Shown here one piece after another: positions 10,519 through 19,014 of a stretch of DNA of 64,000 nucleotides; positions within the stretch are counted from its first letter, which is position 1, and each line of letters starts with the position of its first letter. The stretch covers positions 4,485,501 through 4,549,500 of the forward strand of contig NZ_CP031728.1 of assembly GCF_008806975.1 (NCBI RefSeq). The letters run 5' to 3'. A model generated the notes under the pieces. The model saw nothing but the letters and a program-made list of their open reading frames with translations. It was not told the origin of the DNA and did no database searches. This DNA comes from Cellvibrio sp. KY-GH-1. Its GTDB lineage: Bacteria > Pseudomonadota > Gammaproteobacteria > Pseudomonadales > Cellvibrionaceae. Both the position numbers and the translations under genes were made by a program.

Positions 10519-12879
10519 GTGAGACGACTAACCCTGGTGGTCGCCATAGTGCTGGCCAACCTGAGTGCCGGCGCTATGGCACACGACGAAGTGCTGAAAA
10601 AAAAGCGCAACCAAAACCCGCCAGATGTTGAAGAGGTGAAAGTCTGGGGCGAGGCGCGCGACAGTGCCAGCGCCGGTTATACCAATCCTTCCAGTTTATT
10701 GACCCAGGAAGACATGGTGGCGATTAACAGCTCCACCACCGAAGACCTGGTGAAATACGAACCCAGCATAGTGATTCGCAAACGCTACATTGGTGACTCC
10801 AACGGCACCCTCGGCCTGCGTGGTTCCAATATGTTTGCCACTGCGCGCTCCATGGTATTTGCCGATGGTGTGCCGCTGCATTATTTATTGCAAACCCGCT
10901 GGAGCGGCGCCCCGCGCTGGACCATGGTAAGTGCGAGTGAAATTGCGCAGGTAGAAATTCTCTACGGGCCTTTTTCAGCTGAATACAGTGGCAATTCCAT
11001 GGGCGGTGTGGTGCTTATTGAAACCGCGATTCCGCAAAAGCGCGAAGTACATGTGGACCTGGATTATTTCTCCCAAGATTTTTCTGCCTATGGTTTTAAC
11101 GATCAACTCAACGGCTACAAAACGTTTTTGTCTTACGGCGATAAGCTTGGTGATTTAAGTATTTATTTTTCCTACAATCGTTTGGAAAACGACAGTCAGC
11201 CGCAGTCTTATTATTTTGATCAGGATAAAAATCATAGCGATGCTAAAGTCCAACAACAATTTGCCAAAGCGATCCCGGTTACCGGATTAATTGCCGACAA
11301 AGATGTTTTTGGAAAACCAGCTTATTATTTTGGTGATACCGGTGTTGAGCAAGCCACAACCGACAACTATAAAATTAAATTGGGCTATGACTTTGGCGAT
11401 TGGTCAGCGCTGCTTAATGTCGCTTATGAAGATCGCAACACTTTGCGCGATGCGACCAACAGCTATATTAAAAATGCAAACGGCGATAGGCTCTGGTCCG
11501 GAAATTTTACGGAAAATAATTTATGGATAACCATTCCTGCTGCCCGCTTGGGTGCCAGTGAGCTGGATCGTCGCAGTTTATCTACCGGTCTGCGTATTAA
11601 AGGCCATCTCACCGAATCTGCGCGCTTTGAAGCCAATCTCAGTGATTTTCGAATCCTGGAAGACAACTCGCGTGCATCCAGCCACGCGTTGCAAGATCCG
11701 TTGTTTAAAGGCGCTGGCCAAACCACTAATTATGACGATACCGGTTGGCAAACTCTGGAAGGGAAATTGGTATTTTCCGACTTTGGTACAGAAGGAATTG
11801 AATTCATTACTGGCGCACGCTACGAAGCCTATGAATTAAATCTGGATGTATTTAATTCGACTAATTGGAGGCAGGGCGATAACGCTGGTTACACCAGTCG
11901 CAGCGGTGGCGACACAGACATTGCAGCAGTATTTGCACAAATGAATTGGGATATTAGTGAGCGTTGGGATCTTGCTCTGGGTGGACGTTATGAGCAATGG
12001 GAAAGTAAAAACGGTTACTTCAGCCGCAAAAATCCCACAACGACTGCATTTGAATTAGTTGACCTGGCCGACACAGATCGCAATCAATTCTCACCCAAAT
12101 TTTCACTCGGTTATGTTCCCGCTGATGAGTGGTTGGTGCGTTACTCCTTAGCCAAAGCCTATCGCTTCCCGGTAGTGGAAGAATTATTTACCCAAAGCCA
12201 AAACTATTCGTCGGTCGTGCAGGCGCGCCCGGATTTAAAACCGGAAAACGGTTTGCATCACAACCTGATGGTGGAAAAGCAACTGGAGTCCGGTTATCTG
12301 CGCATCAATATTTTTACTGAAACTATTCAGGATGCGATTGAATCGCAAACCACTTTTTTACCGAGTGGCTCCACGGTTCCCTCGGTAACAACCTTTTCGT
12401 CGGTGGATGAGGTGCAAACTGATGGCGTAGAGCTGATTTTAAATCGCTATGGTTTATTGGTCCCTGAGTTGGATTTGCGTTTCAACCTTGCTTACACCAA
12501 ATCTGTCATCACTGATAACTCCACGGTGGAGGCCAATAACCCGGCAACTGTTAAAAGCATTGAAGGTAATAACTATCCGCGCATGCCGCGTTGGCGCGGC
12601 AACCTCATGGCCACTTATCACGCTACAGATCGCTGGGATTTAAGCGCTAATCTGCAATACGCGGATAAAAGTTTTGGTCGCCTGGATAATACCGACACCG
12701 CAGAGCAAGTCATGGGCGCACAGGATGGCTACACGCGTCTTGGTGTTAAAACCAGTTACGACCTTACGGATAACCTCGAAGCCAGTTTTGGTATTGATAA
12801 CCTAACCAATGAAGAAAGTTATGTGGCGCACCCATGGCCGGGTAGGAGTTATTACTTAAGTCTGTCTTATGATTTATAA
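10519..12879 (+). CDS. TonB-dependent outer membrane receptor
   Basis: I chose the GTG at 10519, seven bases after GAGGGG; it gives 786 residues with a clear signal peptide (MRRLTLVVAIVLANLSAGAMA). An upstream in-frame TTG at 10504 is less likely. After a possible TonB box near EVKVWGE comes a plug domain (DLVKYEPSIVIRKRY, LGLRGSN, ILYGPFSAEYSGNSMGGVV), then a 22-strand barrel ending in the aromatic-rich SYYLSLSYDL. TonB receptors import ferric siderophores, cobalamin, metals or glycans. A PepSY membrane protein 175 bp downstream favours a metal or siderophore substrate. No recognisable Fur box was seen upstream. Confidence 0.92.
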   Translation: MRRLTLVVAIVLANLSAGAMAHDEVLKKKRNQNPPDVEEVKVWGEARDSASAGYTNPSSLLTQEDMVAINSSTTEDLVKYEPSIVIRKRYIGDSNGTLGLRGSNMFATARSMVFADGVPLHYLLQTRWSGAPRWTMVSASEIAQVEILYGPFSAEYSGNSMGGVVLIETAIPQKREVHVDLDYFSQDFSAYGFNDQLNGYKTFLSYGDKLGDLSIYFSYNRLENDSQPQSYYFDQDKNHSDAKVQQQFAKAIPVTGLIADKDVFGKPAYYFGDTGVEQATTDNYKIKLGYDFGDWSALLNVAYEDRNTLRDATNSYIKNANGDRLWSGNFTENNLWITIPAARLGASELDRRSLSTGLRIKGHLTESARFEANLSDFRILEDNSRASSHALQDPLFKGAGQTTNYDDTGWQTLEGKLVFSDFGTEGIEFITGARYEAYELNLDVFNSTNWRQGDNAGYTSRSGGDTDIAAVFAQMNWDISERWDLALGGRYEQWESKNGYFSRKNPTTTAFELVDLADTDRNQFSPKFSLGYVPADEWLVRYSLAKAYRFPVVEELFTQSQNYSSVVQARPDLKPENGLHHNLMVEKQLESGYLRINIFTETIQDAIESQTTFLPSGSTVPSVTTFSSVDEVQTDGVELILNRYGLLVPELDLRFNLAYTKSVITDNSTVEANNPATVKSIEGNNYPRMPRWRGNLMATYHATDRWDLSANLQYADKSFGRLDNTDTAEQVMGAQDGYTRLGVKTSYDLTDNLEASFGIDNLTNEESYVAHPWPGRSYYLSLSYDL

Positions 12880-12913
12880 ATAAACCACTAGCTAATAAAT
12901 TTCTACGATTCGA

Positions 12914-13021
12914 GTTTGCCGTGACGGGGATTCATTTCAAAACCGTAAAGGCATGGATGCCGCCACGGAGCTACATGGATGTATTAATGCGTTTTTGAAA
13001 TGAATCCCCGTCGCGGTAAAC
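12914..13021. repeat. Large imperfect palindrome (long stem-loop)
   Basis: The arms 12914-12942 and 12993-13021 pair over about 29 bp. The inner 20 bp (12923-12942 with 12993-13012) pair perfectly and the outer part carries two mismatches. The 50-bp loop contains two smaller dyads, GCATGGATGC and ACATGGATGT, which share the GCATGGATG core with the repeats at 3615-3745. It fills most of the gap between the TonB receptor and the PepSY gene. It could be an intergenic repeat element or an attenuating hairpin in the transcript. Confidence 0.8.
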
Positions 13022-13054
13022 GTATTCGGAGCACGTTAAAAAGGCGTGAATAAA

Positions 13055-14362
13055 ATGAATACATCAACCCTGTTAGCCAATACTAATAACAGTCGCGCCC
13101 TATATCGAACCATCTGGCGCTGGCATTTTTACGCCGGCATTTTCAGTATCCCTTTTGTGATTTTGCTTTCCATTACCGGCGCCATTTATTTATTCAAACC
13201 TTATTATGAACGCTGGCAAGAAAGCCAATTCCATAATTTAACTGTTAATGGCGAACAATTAACCACCAACGAACAAATACAAGCGGCACTTAACGCAATT
13301 CCCAATGGAAAATTTCTCAGCTATCGCCTGCCGCAACATACCAATGAATCAGTATTGATCAATGTGCAAGCGGAAAGTAGCTGGCAAGTATTTGTAAATC
13401 CTTACACGGGCGCTGTGGTCGGCAAGCAAGAAAACAGTTGGCAATTAATGAATATTGTAAAAACCATTCACGGCGAATTGCTGCTTGGCACAACAGGATC
13501 AATTCTGGTTGAGCTGGCGGCCTGCTGGGCGATTGTATTAATCGTCAGCGGTTTGTATTTGTGGTGGCCACGCAATGCCAACGGAATGGCTGGTGTTATT
13601 TATCCGCGTCTGCGCGAAGGCAAGCGTACTTTTTGGCGCGACCTGCACGCCGTTACCGGAATTTGGATCTCTTCACTCGCATTGTTTTTATTAATTACCG
13701 GATTGCCTTGGGCGTTGGTCTGGGGCGCCGCGTTAAAAGAAGTCCGCGCAATAGATTTTTCGCAACAGCAAGATTGGACTCAAAGCCGCGCACAAGAACA
13801 CCAGCACGGGCGCGCACAGGCAAGCGCTGAGTTTAACCTGACCCCGGAAATTTTAGCCACCGCTCAAACATTGCAGTTGGCCCCGCCGGTAGAACTCAGT
13901 ATTGCCGAACCTATGTTTAATCGCTGGAAAGTATCATCGCAAACGCAAAATCGCCCGCAGCGCATGGATGTCTGGATCAGCAGTCAGGGCAATATTGAAA
14001 AGCAATCCGGCTTTGCCGAGAAAAAGATGATCGATAAAGCCATTGGTGTTGGTATAGCCGCACACGAAGGATATTTATTTGGCTGGTTTAATTTGCTGTT
14101 GGGTGTGCTGACGTGTGCGGGATTAATTCTAATCAGTGTCAGCGGATTTATTTTATGGCGCAAACGTAAACCGGATTCAGTGCTGGGTGCTCCCCCGATA
14201 ATGCCGGTGCGGGTTGGCTTTTCAGTAATCGCGATTACCCTGGGTTTGGCAATCCTTTTGCCGTTATTGGCAATCTCACTGGTAGCGCTTCTAGCGCTAG
14301 AGTTCCTTGTGCTGCGTCGGTTGCGCGGTGTCAGTCTTTGGTTAGGGTTGGCTAACGATTAA
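13055..14362 (+). CDS. PepSY-associated membrane protein (iron-uptake type)
   Basis: This inner-membrane protein of about 435 residues has four long hydrophobic segments. They are HFYAGIFSIPFVILLSITGAI near the N-terminus, ELAACWAIVLIVSGLYLWWP, SLALFLLITGLPWALVWG, and a C-terminal pair around LLGVLTCAGLILISVSGFIL and LGLAILLPLLAISLVALL. PepSY-like periplasmic stretches lie between them (residues ~55-115 and ~255-330). The family (PiuB-like) is usually found beside TonB receptors and is thought to help reduce or release iron from siderophores in the periplasm. The upstream GTG at 13046 is an alternative start. The gene ends with a 4-bp overlap into the convergent hydrolase gene. Confidence 0.85.
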   Translation: MNTSTLLANTNNSRALYRTIWRWHFYAGIFSIPFVILLSITGAIYLFKPYYERWQESQFHNLTVNGEQLTTNEQIQAALNAIPNGKFLSYRLPQHTNESVLINVQAESSWQVFVNPYTGAVVGKQENSWQLMNIVKTIHGELLLGTTGSILVELAACWAIVLIVSGLYLWWPRNANGMAGVIYPRLREGKRTFWRDLHAVTGIWISSLALFLLITGLPWALVWGAALKEVRAIDFSQQQDWTQSRAQEHQHGRAQASAEFNLTPEILATAQTLQLAPPVELSIAEPMFNRWKVSSQTQNRPQRMDVWISSQGNIEKQSGFAEKKMIDKAIGVGIAAHEGYLFGWFNLLLGVLTCAGLILISVSGFILWRKRKPDSVLGAPPIMPVRVGFSVIAITLGLAILLPLLAISLVALLALEFLVLRRLRGVSLWLGLAND

Positions 14363-15072
14363 TGCACATTTTTAAGTAACTGCGGCCACAATTGAATCCA
14401 GGTTTTCCAGTTATGTTTTCCCGCTTGGGTTACTGTGTGCTCTGGCGGTAATTGTCTTGCCAATAATGTATTGGGAATAGCAAATTTGTCGTTGTTTCCA
14501 TAAGCGAGATAAATTTTATTTTTAGTGGCGTCGGGTAGTTGCGTTAACCAGGGCCACAAGTTTACATCGCGTGGTGGCTGAGTCGGGGCCGTATTTTCAA
14601 TGAGGTAGTTGTAGTCTTGCGGATCGCCGAGATAGGGTGCAAGAATAAATATTTTGCTGATGTCATCCGGGTAGTTTTTCAAATACAACAATGAGCCTAT
14701 GCCGCCCATTGAAATCCCGCCTAAATAAATTTCACTGTAGCCCGCGTCGAGCGCGGGTTTAATAATGTCCTGTCGCAGTCGCACGATAATTGTGCGCGCC
14801 GAGTAATATTTAACGTGAGCTTCTACCGCGACTATGTCCATCGTTGGGTAGGCAGCGCGAATCATCTCAATCACGCCATGCTTGTCAAATGCGCTAGCCC
14901 TATCGCCAATGCCGGGGAGCAATACCATTAATTGTTTTAGCTGCTTTTGTTCCTGCGTTGCCGCTTGGTGCGGGTAATGGATGGCTTGTATGGGAATAAC
15001 GGTACTTTGCAGGTAGTAACAGCCGCTGAGTAGAGCAACTAGGCATAGGCTGGCAAGAGCTTTCAGAGGCAT
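14359..15072 (-). CDS. Lipoprotein alpha/beta hydrolase
   Basis: Starting at the ATG at 15070-15072 (AGGAAA upstream), the 237-residue product begins MPLKALASLCLVALLSGCYY, a lipoprotein signal with lipobox LSGC and Cys at about residue 19. It is therefore membrane-anchored, probably in the periplasm. The hydrolase core shows LLPGIGDRASAFDKHG, nucleophile elbow GGISMGGIG, FILAPYLGDP, an acid in AYGNNDKF and a histidine in AGKHNWKTW. It is probably an esterase; the substrate is unknown. It is convergent with the PepSY gene and divergent from the GST gene. An upstream in-frame Met exists but would bury the signal peptide. Confidence 0.75.
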   Translation of the reverse strand: MPLKALASLCLVALLSGCYYLQSTVIPIQAIHYPHQAATQEQKQLKQLMVLLPGIGDRASAFDKHGVIEMIRAAYPTMDIVAVEAHVKYYSARTIIVRLRQDIIKPALDAGYSEIYLGGISMGGIGSLLYLKNYPDDISKIFILAPYLGDPQDYNYLIENTAPTQPPRDVNLWPWLTQLPDATKNKIYLAYGNNDKFAIPNTLLARQLPPEHTVTQAGKHNWKTWIQLWPQLLKNVH

Positions 15073-15183
15073 GAATTTTCCTATTGATAAAACTGTGGTA
15101 AAAGGTTCACTGTACAGGTGTGGAATAGGTTTGCAGCGCACACCGCTGCTGCACTAATACTAGAGTAAACCAAGGGAAATACT

Positions 15184-15810
15184 ATGTCAGAGTTTAAGCT
15201 TTATGTTGATTCCCACTATGCCAGCCCTTGGGCTATGGCCTGTTTTGTGGTGTTGCAGGAAAAAGGGATAGCCGCCGAATTAATTTCCATTAATCTGGAT
15301 GCTGCCGAAAATAAACAGCCGGAATTCAGTAAGCAATCGCGCACCCAGCGCGTGCCATCATTGGTTGACGGTGATTTTTCCTTGTCTGAATCCTCCGCTA
15401 TTTGCGAATACCTGGAAGACACCTTTCCTGAAAATCCGGTATTCCCGCGCGATAAAAAAGCCAAAGCCCAAGCGCGCCAAATCCAGGCATGGATTCGCAG
15501 TGACCTGCTTGCGCTGCGCAAACTACGCCCGACAGAAGTTATTTTTTATGGCAAGAAATACGAGCCGCTCTCAGCTGAAGCGTTAGTCGCAGTAGATAAA
15601 TTATTTTCCGTTGCCAATACTTTGTTGAAGCCCGGGCAGAAAAATTTGTTTGGCGATTGGTGCATTGCTGATATGGATTTGGCGGTAATGCTGCAACGAT
15701 TAATGATCCACGGCGACCCAGTGCCAGAGCATCTCGCAGCCTATGCCAATGAACAATGGCAGCGCCCCTCGGTGCAATTGTGGGTCAATAAACAGCGTCC
15801 GCCGTGCTAG
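15184..15810 (+). CDS. yfcF: Glutathione S-transferase, YfcF type
   Basis: The 208-residue cytoplasmic protein has a thioredoxin-fold N-terminal half and a helical C-terminal half. It follows E. coli YfcF closely in memory-based comparison: YASPWAMACFVVLQEKGI, QRVPSLVDGDFSLSESSAICEYLEDTFP, ARQIQAWIRSDLLALRKLRPTEV, NLFGDWCIADMDLAVMLQRL and a late EQWQRPSVQLWV. YfcF has glutathione-dependent peroxidase and transferase activity and a role in oxidative stress. It is preceded by AAGGGA and followed 18 bp later by an unrelated AT-rich gene. Confidence 0.9.
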   Translation: MSEFKLYVDSHYASPWAMACFVVLQEKGIAAELISINLDAAENKQPEFSKQSRTQRVPSLVDGDFSLSESSAICEYLEDTFPENPVFPRDKKAKAQARQIQAWIRSDLLALRKLRPTEVIFYGKKYEPLSAEALVAVDKLFSVANTLLKPGQKNLFGDWCIADMDLAVMLQRLMIHGDPVPEHLAAYANEQWQRPSVQLWVNKQRPPC

Positions 15811-15828
15811 CAGCCTTGAGGTTAATAC

Positions 15829-16674
15829 ATGGATATAAAAAATTTTGCCGCATGCTTTATTGACTTGCTGGGACAAAAAAATACTTTACTTGGGCAGGGT
15901 CTAGTTCCAGAGGTTACAGATCTTGCTTCATATCAGAAATTCGAAAGCTCGGTAGGAAATTCAGTCGGTCATATTAAAAACCTTCATGACAACTTCGAGC
16001 TTTTGTCCAAACAATATCGAAGATCAACTGAAATAAGTAATTTTTATACGAAAGAGCAATCGGACGCAGTGGAAAAGGCTAATTGTGTAATCCAACGGTG
16101 GTCCGATGGAATGGTTCTGTACACTTCTGTTGATAATGATCACAGAAAACTATCAATTTCAGCTGTACATGAAATATTTATGTATGCGGGCATTTTCTGC
16201 TTTCTTGGATTGGCGCAAAAGCAACCGTTAAGAGGGGGTATGGAAATCTCTTGGGGATGGGAGAGAAATGGCTGTGAAATATATGGGGCTGTAGTTGCCA
16301 ACGCATATAAGGAGGAGCAAAAGGCAAAGTTAGGAAGAATCTCCGTGGGGTCAATTTGCGTAGCTTATCTGCTGGATTTATTGCAATCGAGTCCAATGGA
16401 TTTATATCAAGATGCCAATCGAAGGTGCGCTAAAAGTTGTCTTGAAATGCTTTATCAAGAAAATGATAATTTTTATATTGATTATTTGGGGGCTGAATTC
16501 TATAAGAAATTCTTTTCACAAAATAAAGATTTTTGGGGTGAACAATATCAACTTGCACTAGGGTTCACAAAAGAACAAATACTTCAGCATAAAGCTAGCA
16601 AGTGCTTGGAGTTAGAGAGTAGGTACGAGAAGGTGCTTGAATACTTTGAGCTGCGGACGGCTAATTTCGTTTAG
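15829..16674 (+). CDS. Class III nucleotide-cyclase-like protein of unknown role
   Basis: The 281-residue protein has no signal peptide. I do not recognise its family, but three blocks have the pattern of class III nucleotidyl cyclases. They are FIDLLGQK with Asp at residue 12 (first metal Asp), WSDGMVLYT with Asp at residue 93 (second metal Asp), and LRGGMEISWGW leading to IYGAVVANAYKEEQKAKLGRISVG at ~135-174, which resembles the glycine/asparagine helix before the last strand. A helical tail of ~100 residues follows. The start is preceded by GAGG. The codon use is AT-rich compared with the GST gene 18 bp upstream. No obvious cyclic-nucleotide effector lies beside it. The cyclase call is inference from motifs. 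Confidence 0.5.
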   Translation: MDIKNFAACFIDLLGQKNTLLGQGLVPEVTDLASYQKFESSVGNSVGHIKNLHDNFELLSKQYRRSTEISNFYTKEQSDAVEKANCVIQRWSDGMVLYTSVDNDHRKLSISAVHEIFMYAGIFCFLGLAQKQPLRGGMEISWGWERNGCEIYGAVVANAYKEEQKAKLGRISVGSICVAYLLDLLQSSPMDLYQDANRRCAKSCLEMLYQENDNFYIDYLGAEFYKKFFSQNKDFWGEQYQLALGFTKEQILQHKASKCLELESRYEKVLEYFELRTANFV

Positions 16675-16790
16675 CAAGTAGATTGGGTGGTTATGCCCAA
16701 TAATACATTTTCAATTATCGCAATGTTTGGCAATGCCGTCCAATCTGCTTTAAGTGGTTGCATGCCAGGAAAACTAGTTGATAGTTTACG

Positions 16791-16854
16791 TGCATAACAA
16801 ATGCCCCGGCACACACATTCGTGGTAAGGGAGCATCTCATTTGTTAAATGTGCA
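16791..16854 (+). repeat. attC-like hairpin site
   Basis: TAACAAATG at 16795-16803 and CATTTGTTA at 16838-16846 are a perfect 9-bp inverted pair 34 bp apart. Inside it, TGCCCC can pair with GGGAGCA, leaving one unpaired A. The right end GTTAAAT (16843-16849) fits the integron core GTTRRRY. The size of about 64 bp and the bulged inner box match integron attC sites. The site lies after the cyclase-like gene and 16 bp before the HD gene. No integrase is in the window, so a plain hairpin remains possible. Confidence 0.4.
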
Positions 16855-16869
16855 AGCAGGAGCAAACAT

Positions 16870-17448
16870 ATGAATCAGATCGATGAAATATTTTCCTTTA
16901 TTGTTGAAATTGAAAAACTTAAGAATGTAATTCGTAAAACCAAGCCAGTTGGCTTAAACCGTTATGAAAACTCTGGCGAGCATAGCTGGCATGTTTGTTT
17001 GGTGGCTTTGCTTTTTAAGGAATACGCAAATTTCGAGATCAACATTGATCGCGTTATTAAAATGCTGCTTATTCACGATTTAGGTGAAATAGATGCGGGC
17101 GACACGATTATCTATGCTGGTGAAACCAAGGAAATTAAAGAGCTAGAGGCGGTCGGCGCTCAAAGAGTATTTGGTCTTCTGCCTGATCATTTAGCTGAAG
17201 AGTTATTGCTCCTTTGGCGGGAGTTTGAAGAAGGCATTACGCCAGACGCAATTTACGCTAAGTCTATTGATCGTATACCTCCGTTGCTCCATAACTTATA
17301 CGGTAATGGACATAGTTGGAAAGATAATAATGTTTCGCCTGAACAGGTTTACAGTATTAATAGCAGAATTGCTAAGGGAAGTGAGCAAGTTTGGGAAAAT
17401 TTAAGGAAAAAACTTAAAGTCGCAGAAGCTGAGGGTATTCTAAAGTAA
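16870..17448 (+). CDS. HD-domain phosphohydrolase (YfbR/HDDC2 type)
   Basis: The 192-residue cytoplasmic protein has metal-binding HD motifs: GEHSWH with His at 38 and 41, LLIHDLGEIDAGD with His-Asp at 69-70 and Glu at 73, and a later Asp in KSIDRIPPLLHN. This is the arrangement of YfbR/HDDC2 5'-deoxynucleotidases, which remove phosphate from deoxynucleoside monophosphates. Ribosome site CAGGAG lies upstream. The gene is flanked by the inverted 12-mers CATTTGTTAAAT (16838-16849) and ATTTAACAAATG (17450-17461). That is suggestive of a mobile cassette, although no second full attC is visible. The exact substrate is inferred. Confidence 0.8.
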   Translation: MNQIDEIFSFIVEIEKLKNVIRKTKPVGLNRYENSGEHSWHVCLVALLFKEYANFEINIDRVIKMLLIHDLGEIDAGDTIIYAGETKEIKELEAVGAQRVFGLLPDHLAEELLLLWREFEEGITPDAIYAKSIDRIPPLLHNLYGNGHSWKDNNVSPEQVYSINSRIAKGSEQVWENLRKKLKVAEAEGILK

Positions 17449-17515
17449 TATTTAACAAATGGTTATGGTTAAGCACTTCGTGTGCTGGATCGTATGTACA
17501 CGGTATAAAGCTAAT

Positions 17516-17938
17516 ATGGATAGAAAATCTCTAAGCACCGAACAAGCAAATTCGTTGTTGGCTAAAATTAAAAGTGTCTGGGGTTGGTCTGGTTACTATT
17601 TCTATCCTCTGCATCCAATTTCAAGAAAGGATGTGCTTGCTTTTGATGGAAGTTTATTAGAACCAATATTGCCTGAAGGTTGTTTTCAAAAATTTATGGA
17701 AGCCCAGTGCCCACTAAATATTAGGTGTTGGCGGGAAGTGGGGGAGTCAGAAGAGCTACAATTCAGCTCCTTTGAGTTTGGTTATGGCTATTCTGAATTG
17801 GTCGTTGTAAACGGGGAGTTTGATTGGTTAATTTACTGGTCGCACGAAAACACAATTACATTTGGTGGTGAAGGATTAATCGCTCAACTAAAAATACTAT
17901 TGCCTAATTGGTCGCTTGCTTTGAGTAAGCTAAGTTAA
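17516..17938 (+). CDS. Hypothetical protein
   Basis: I do not recognise this 140-residue protein. It is soluble, rich in aromatic residues (VWGWSGYYFYPLHP, FEFGYGYSEL, GEFDWLIYWSHEN) and acidic, and has no signal peptide or membrane segment. The fold looks mixed alpha/beta, reminiscent in size of small immunity-type proteins, but no family can be named. The start MDRKSLS is a guess: an in-frame ATG at 17459 would add 19 residues, and neither start has a clear ribosome site. It lies in the AT-rich patch with the HD gene upstream and another hypothetical gene downstream. Confidence 0.55.
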   Translation: MDRKSLSTEQANSLLAKIKSVWGWSGYYFYPLHPISRKDVLAFDGSLLEPILPEGCFQKFMEAQCPLNIRCWREVGESEELQFSSFEFGYGYSELVVVNGEFDWLIYWSHENTITFGGEGLIAQLKILLPNWSLALSKLS

Positions 17939-18008
17939 AGTCTGGAGAGTTACTGCTCAAAAGCAGATCGCAGTTACATTTTACAATTTATCGCCGTATT
18001 CATATTTT

Positions 18009-18566
18009 ATGAAAATAATAGAAATGAAAAATTTAATATTTATAGTATCATTTTTGGCTTTCAATACATTGGCCGATCCATTACTAATTGATTTCAAGTC
18101 AATAGCTGGCAAGTCTTTGGAACAGGTGGAGCCTATTGTTGGAAAGCCATCAAAATGTAATCGGCCGTATGTTGAAAATGTATTGCATTGTGTTTTTAAG
18201 GCGGGAGCAATAGAAATATTTTTTGTTAATGATGTTTCTGACTGGATAACTATATCAACATTTGAAAAATATCCTTATGCGATTGAATCAATATCACACA
18301 TAGGGCTAACTTCATTGCCAAACTCTAAACCCACAGCTAAGTTGGGTTGGCTGACTCATTATGAACCATATTTGAATTATAAATCTATCATGCTTGGGGA
18401 GGGCGAGAATGGTTTACTTGCGTACATTTCTATAAAAGTTAATACGCTAAATTTTGGGGTCTTTACCCCTTTACCCAATAGTGATTCTTCGTCAAAAATT
18501 GAAGTACCAAAAGAGCTTAACGACTTAGATTCGGAAATACAGAAATTACAATCTAAGCTACGCTGA
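18009..18566 (+). CDS. Hypothetical exported protein
   Basis: This 185-residue protein has an N-terminal hydrophobic export signal (MKNLIFIVSFLAFNTLA) that probably starts at the second Met (18024). The mature part begins with GKSLEQVEPIVGKPSKC, reminiscent of the short helix-strand unit of SmpA/OmlA-like domains. It has two cysteines in CNRPYVENVLHC, which could form a disulfide, and ends in a coiled-coil-like DLDSEIQKLQSKLR. No ribosome site is evident for either start. The base composition is AT-rich like the genes before it. The function is unknown. The gene ends 50 bp before the convergent cupin gene. Confidence 0.6.
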   Translation: MKIIEMKNLIFIVSFLAFNTLADPLLIDFKSIAGKSLEQVEPIVGKPSKCNRPYVENVLHCVFKAGAIEIFFVNDVSDWITISTFEKYPYAIESISHIGLTSLPNSKPTAKLGWLTHYEPYLNYKSIMLGEGENGLLAYISIKVNTLNFGVFTPLPNSDSSSKIEVPKELNDLDSEIQKLQSKLR

Positions 18567-18616
18567 TCATAACAGCACGCATGCTTGGTACTCGACAATT
18601 TGCGCAGCTGTATCTT

Positions 18617-18979
18617 TTACCCCGCCTTAATAAACCGCACCGGTTTTTCCCACACAGCTAATACCACGCAACCTTCTTCACTGACAATTTCATGGCTGGT
18701 GTCAGTGGGGTTAATGAGGAAGGTGCCGGTGTGGTATTCGCCGCGCTCGTCGCGTTGGCTGCCGCGTAGAATGAATAGAAATTCTGTACCTACGTGCAGG
18801 TGGCGTGGAATCTGCGCGCCTGGGTGATAGCGTAGTAGGGCGGAAGAGCAGCCCTGGCTGGGGTCGCCGTGCAGGGGTAAAATATCGACGCCTTCGCGGA
18901 AATCTTGCCACTGCCATTCGGGGTCATCAAAGTTCCTGTTGATTAAATTTTTCCACACCAGATTTTTTTCCACGCTCAT
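18617..18979 (-). CDS. Single-domain cupin
   Basis: The 120-residue protein has cupin motifs: HPGAQIPRHLHVGTEFLFILRG with metal-ligand-like His/His/Glu, then GTFLINPTDTSHEIVSEEG with a histidine. It resembles ChrR-type cupins, which bind a metal and serve as sensors or small enzymes. A ribosome site abuts the ATG; the GTG two codons in (18973) has better spacing and may be the real start. It is the last gene of the run 23037 to 18617 on the minus strand that holds the biuret hydrolase and its transporters. It may bind or modify a pathway intermediate, but its role is not shown. Confidence 0.75.
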   Translation of the reverse strand: MSVEKNLVWKNLINRNFDDPEWQWQDFREGVDILPLHGDPSQGCSSALLRYHPGAQIPRHLHVGTEFLFILRGSQRDERGEYHTGTFLINPTDTSHEIVSEEGCVVLAVWEKPVRFIKAG

Positions 18980-19014
18980 CTCCTGCAGTTAACCCACCAC
19001 GCGTAAACGCGTAC

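Noticed and set aside
17450..17515. Second full attC site after the HD gene
   Set aside because: ATTTAACAAATG fits a left core, but no matching GTTRRRY end follows within 150 bp. The local AGCAC/GTGCT hairpin is not an attC structure.
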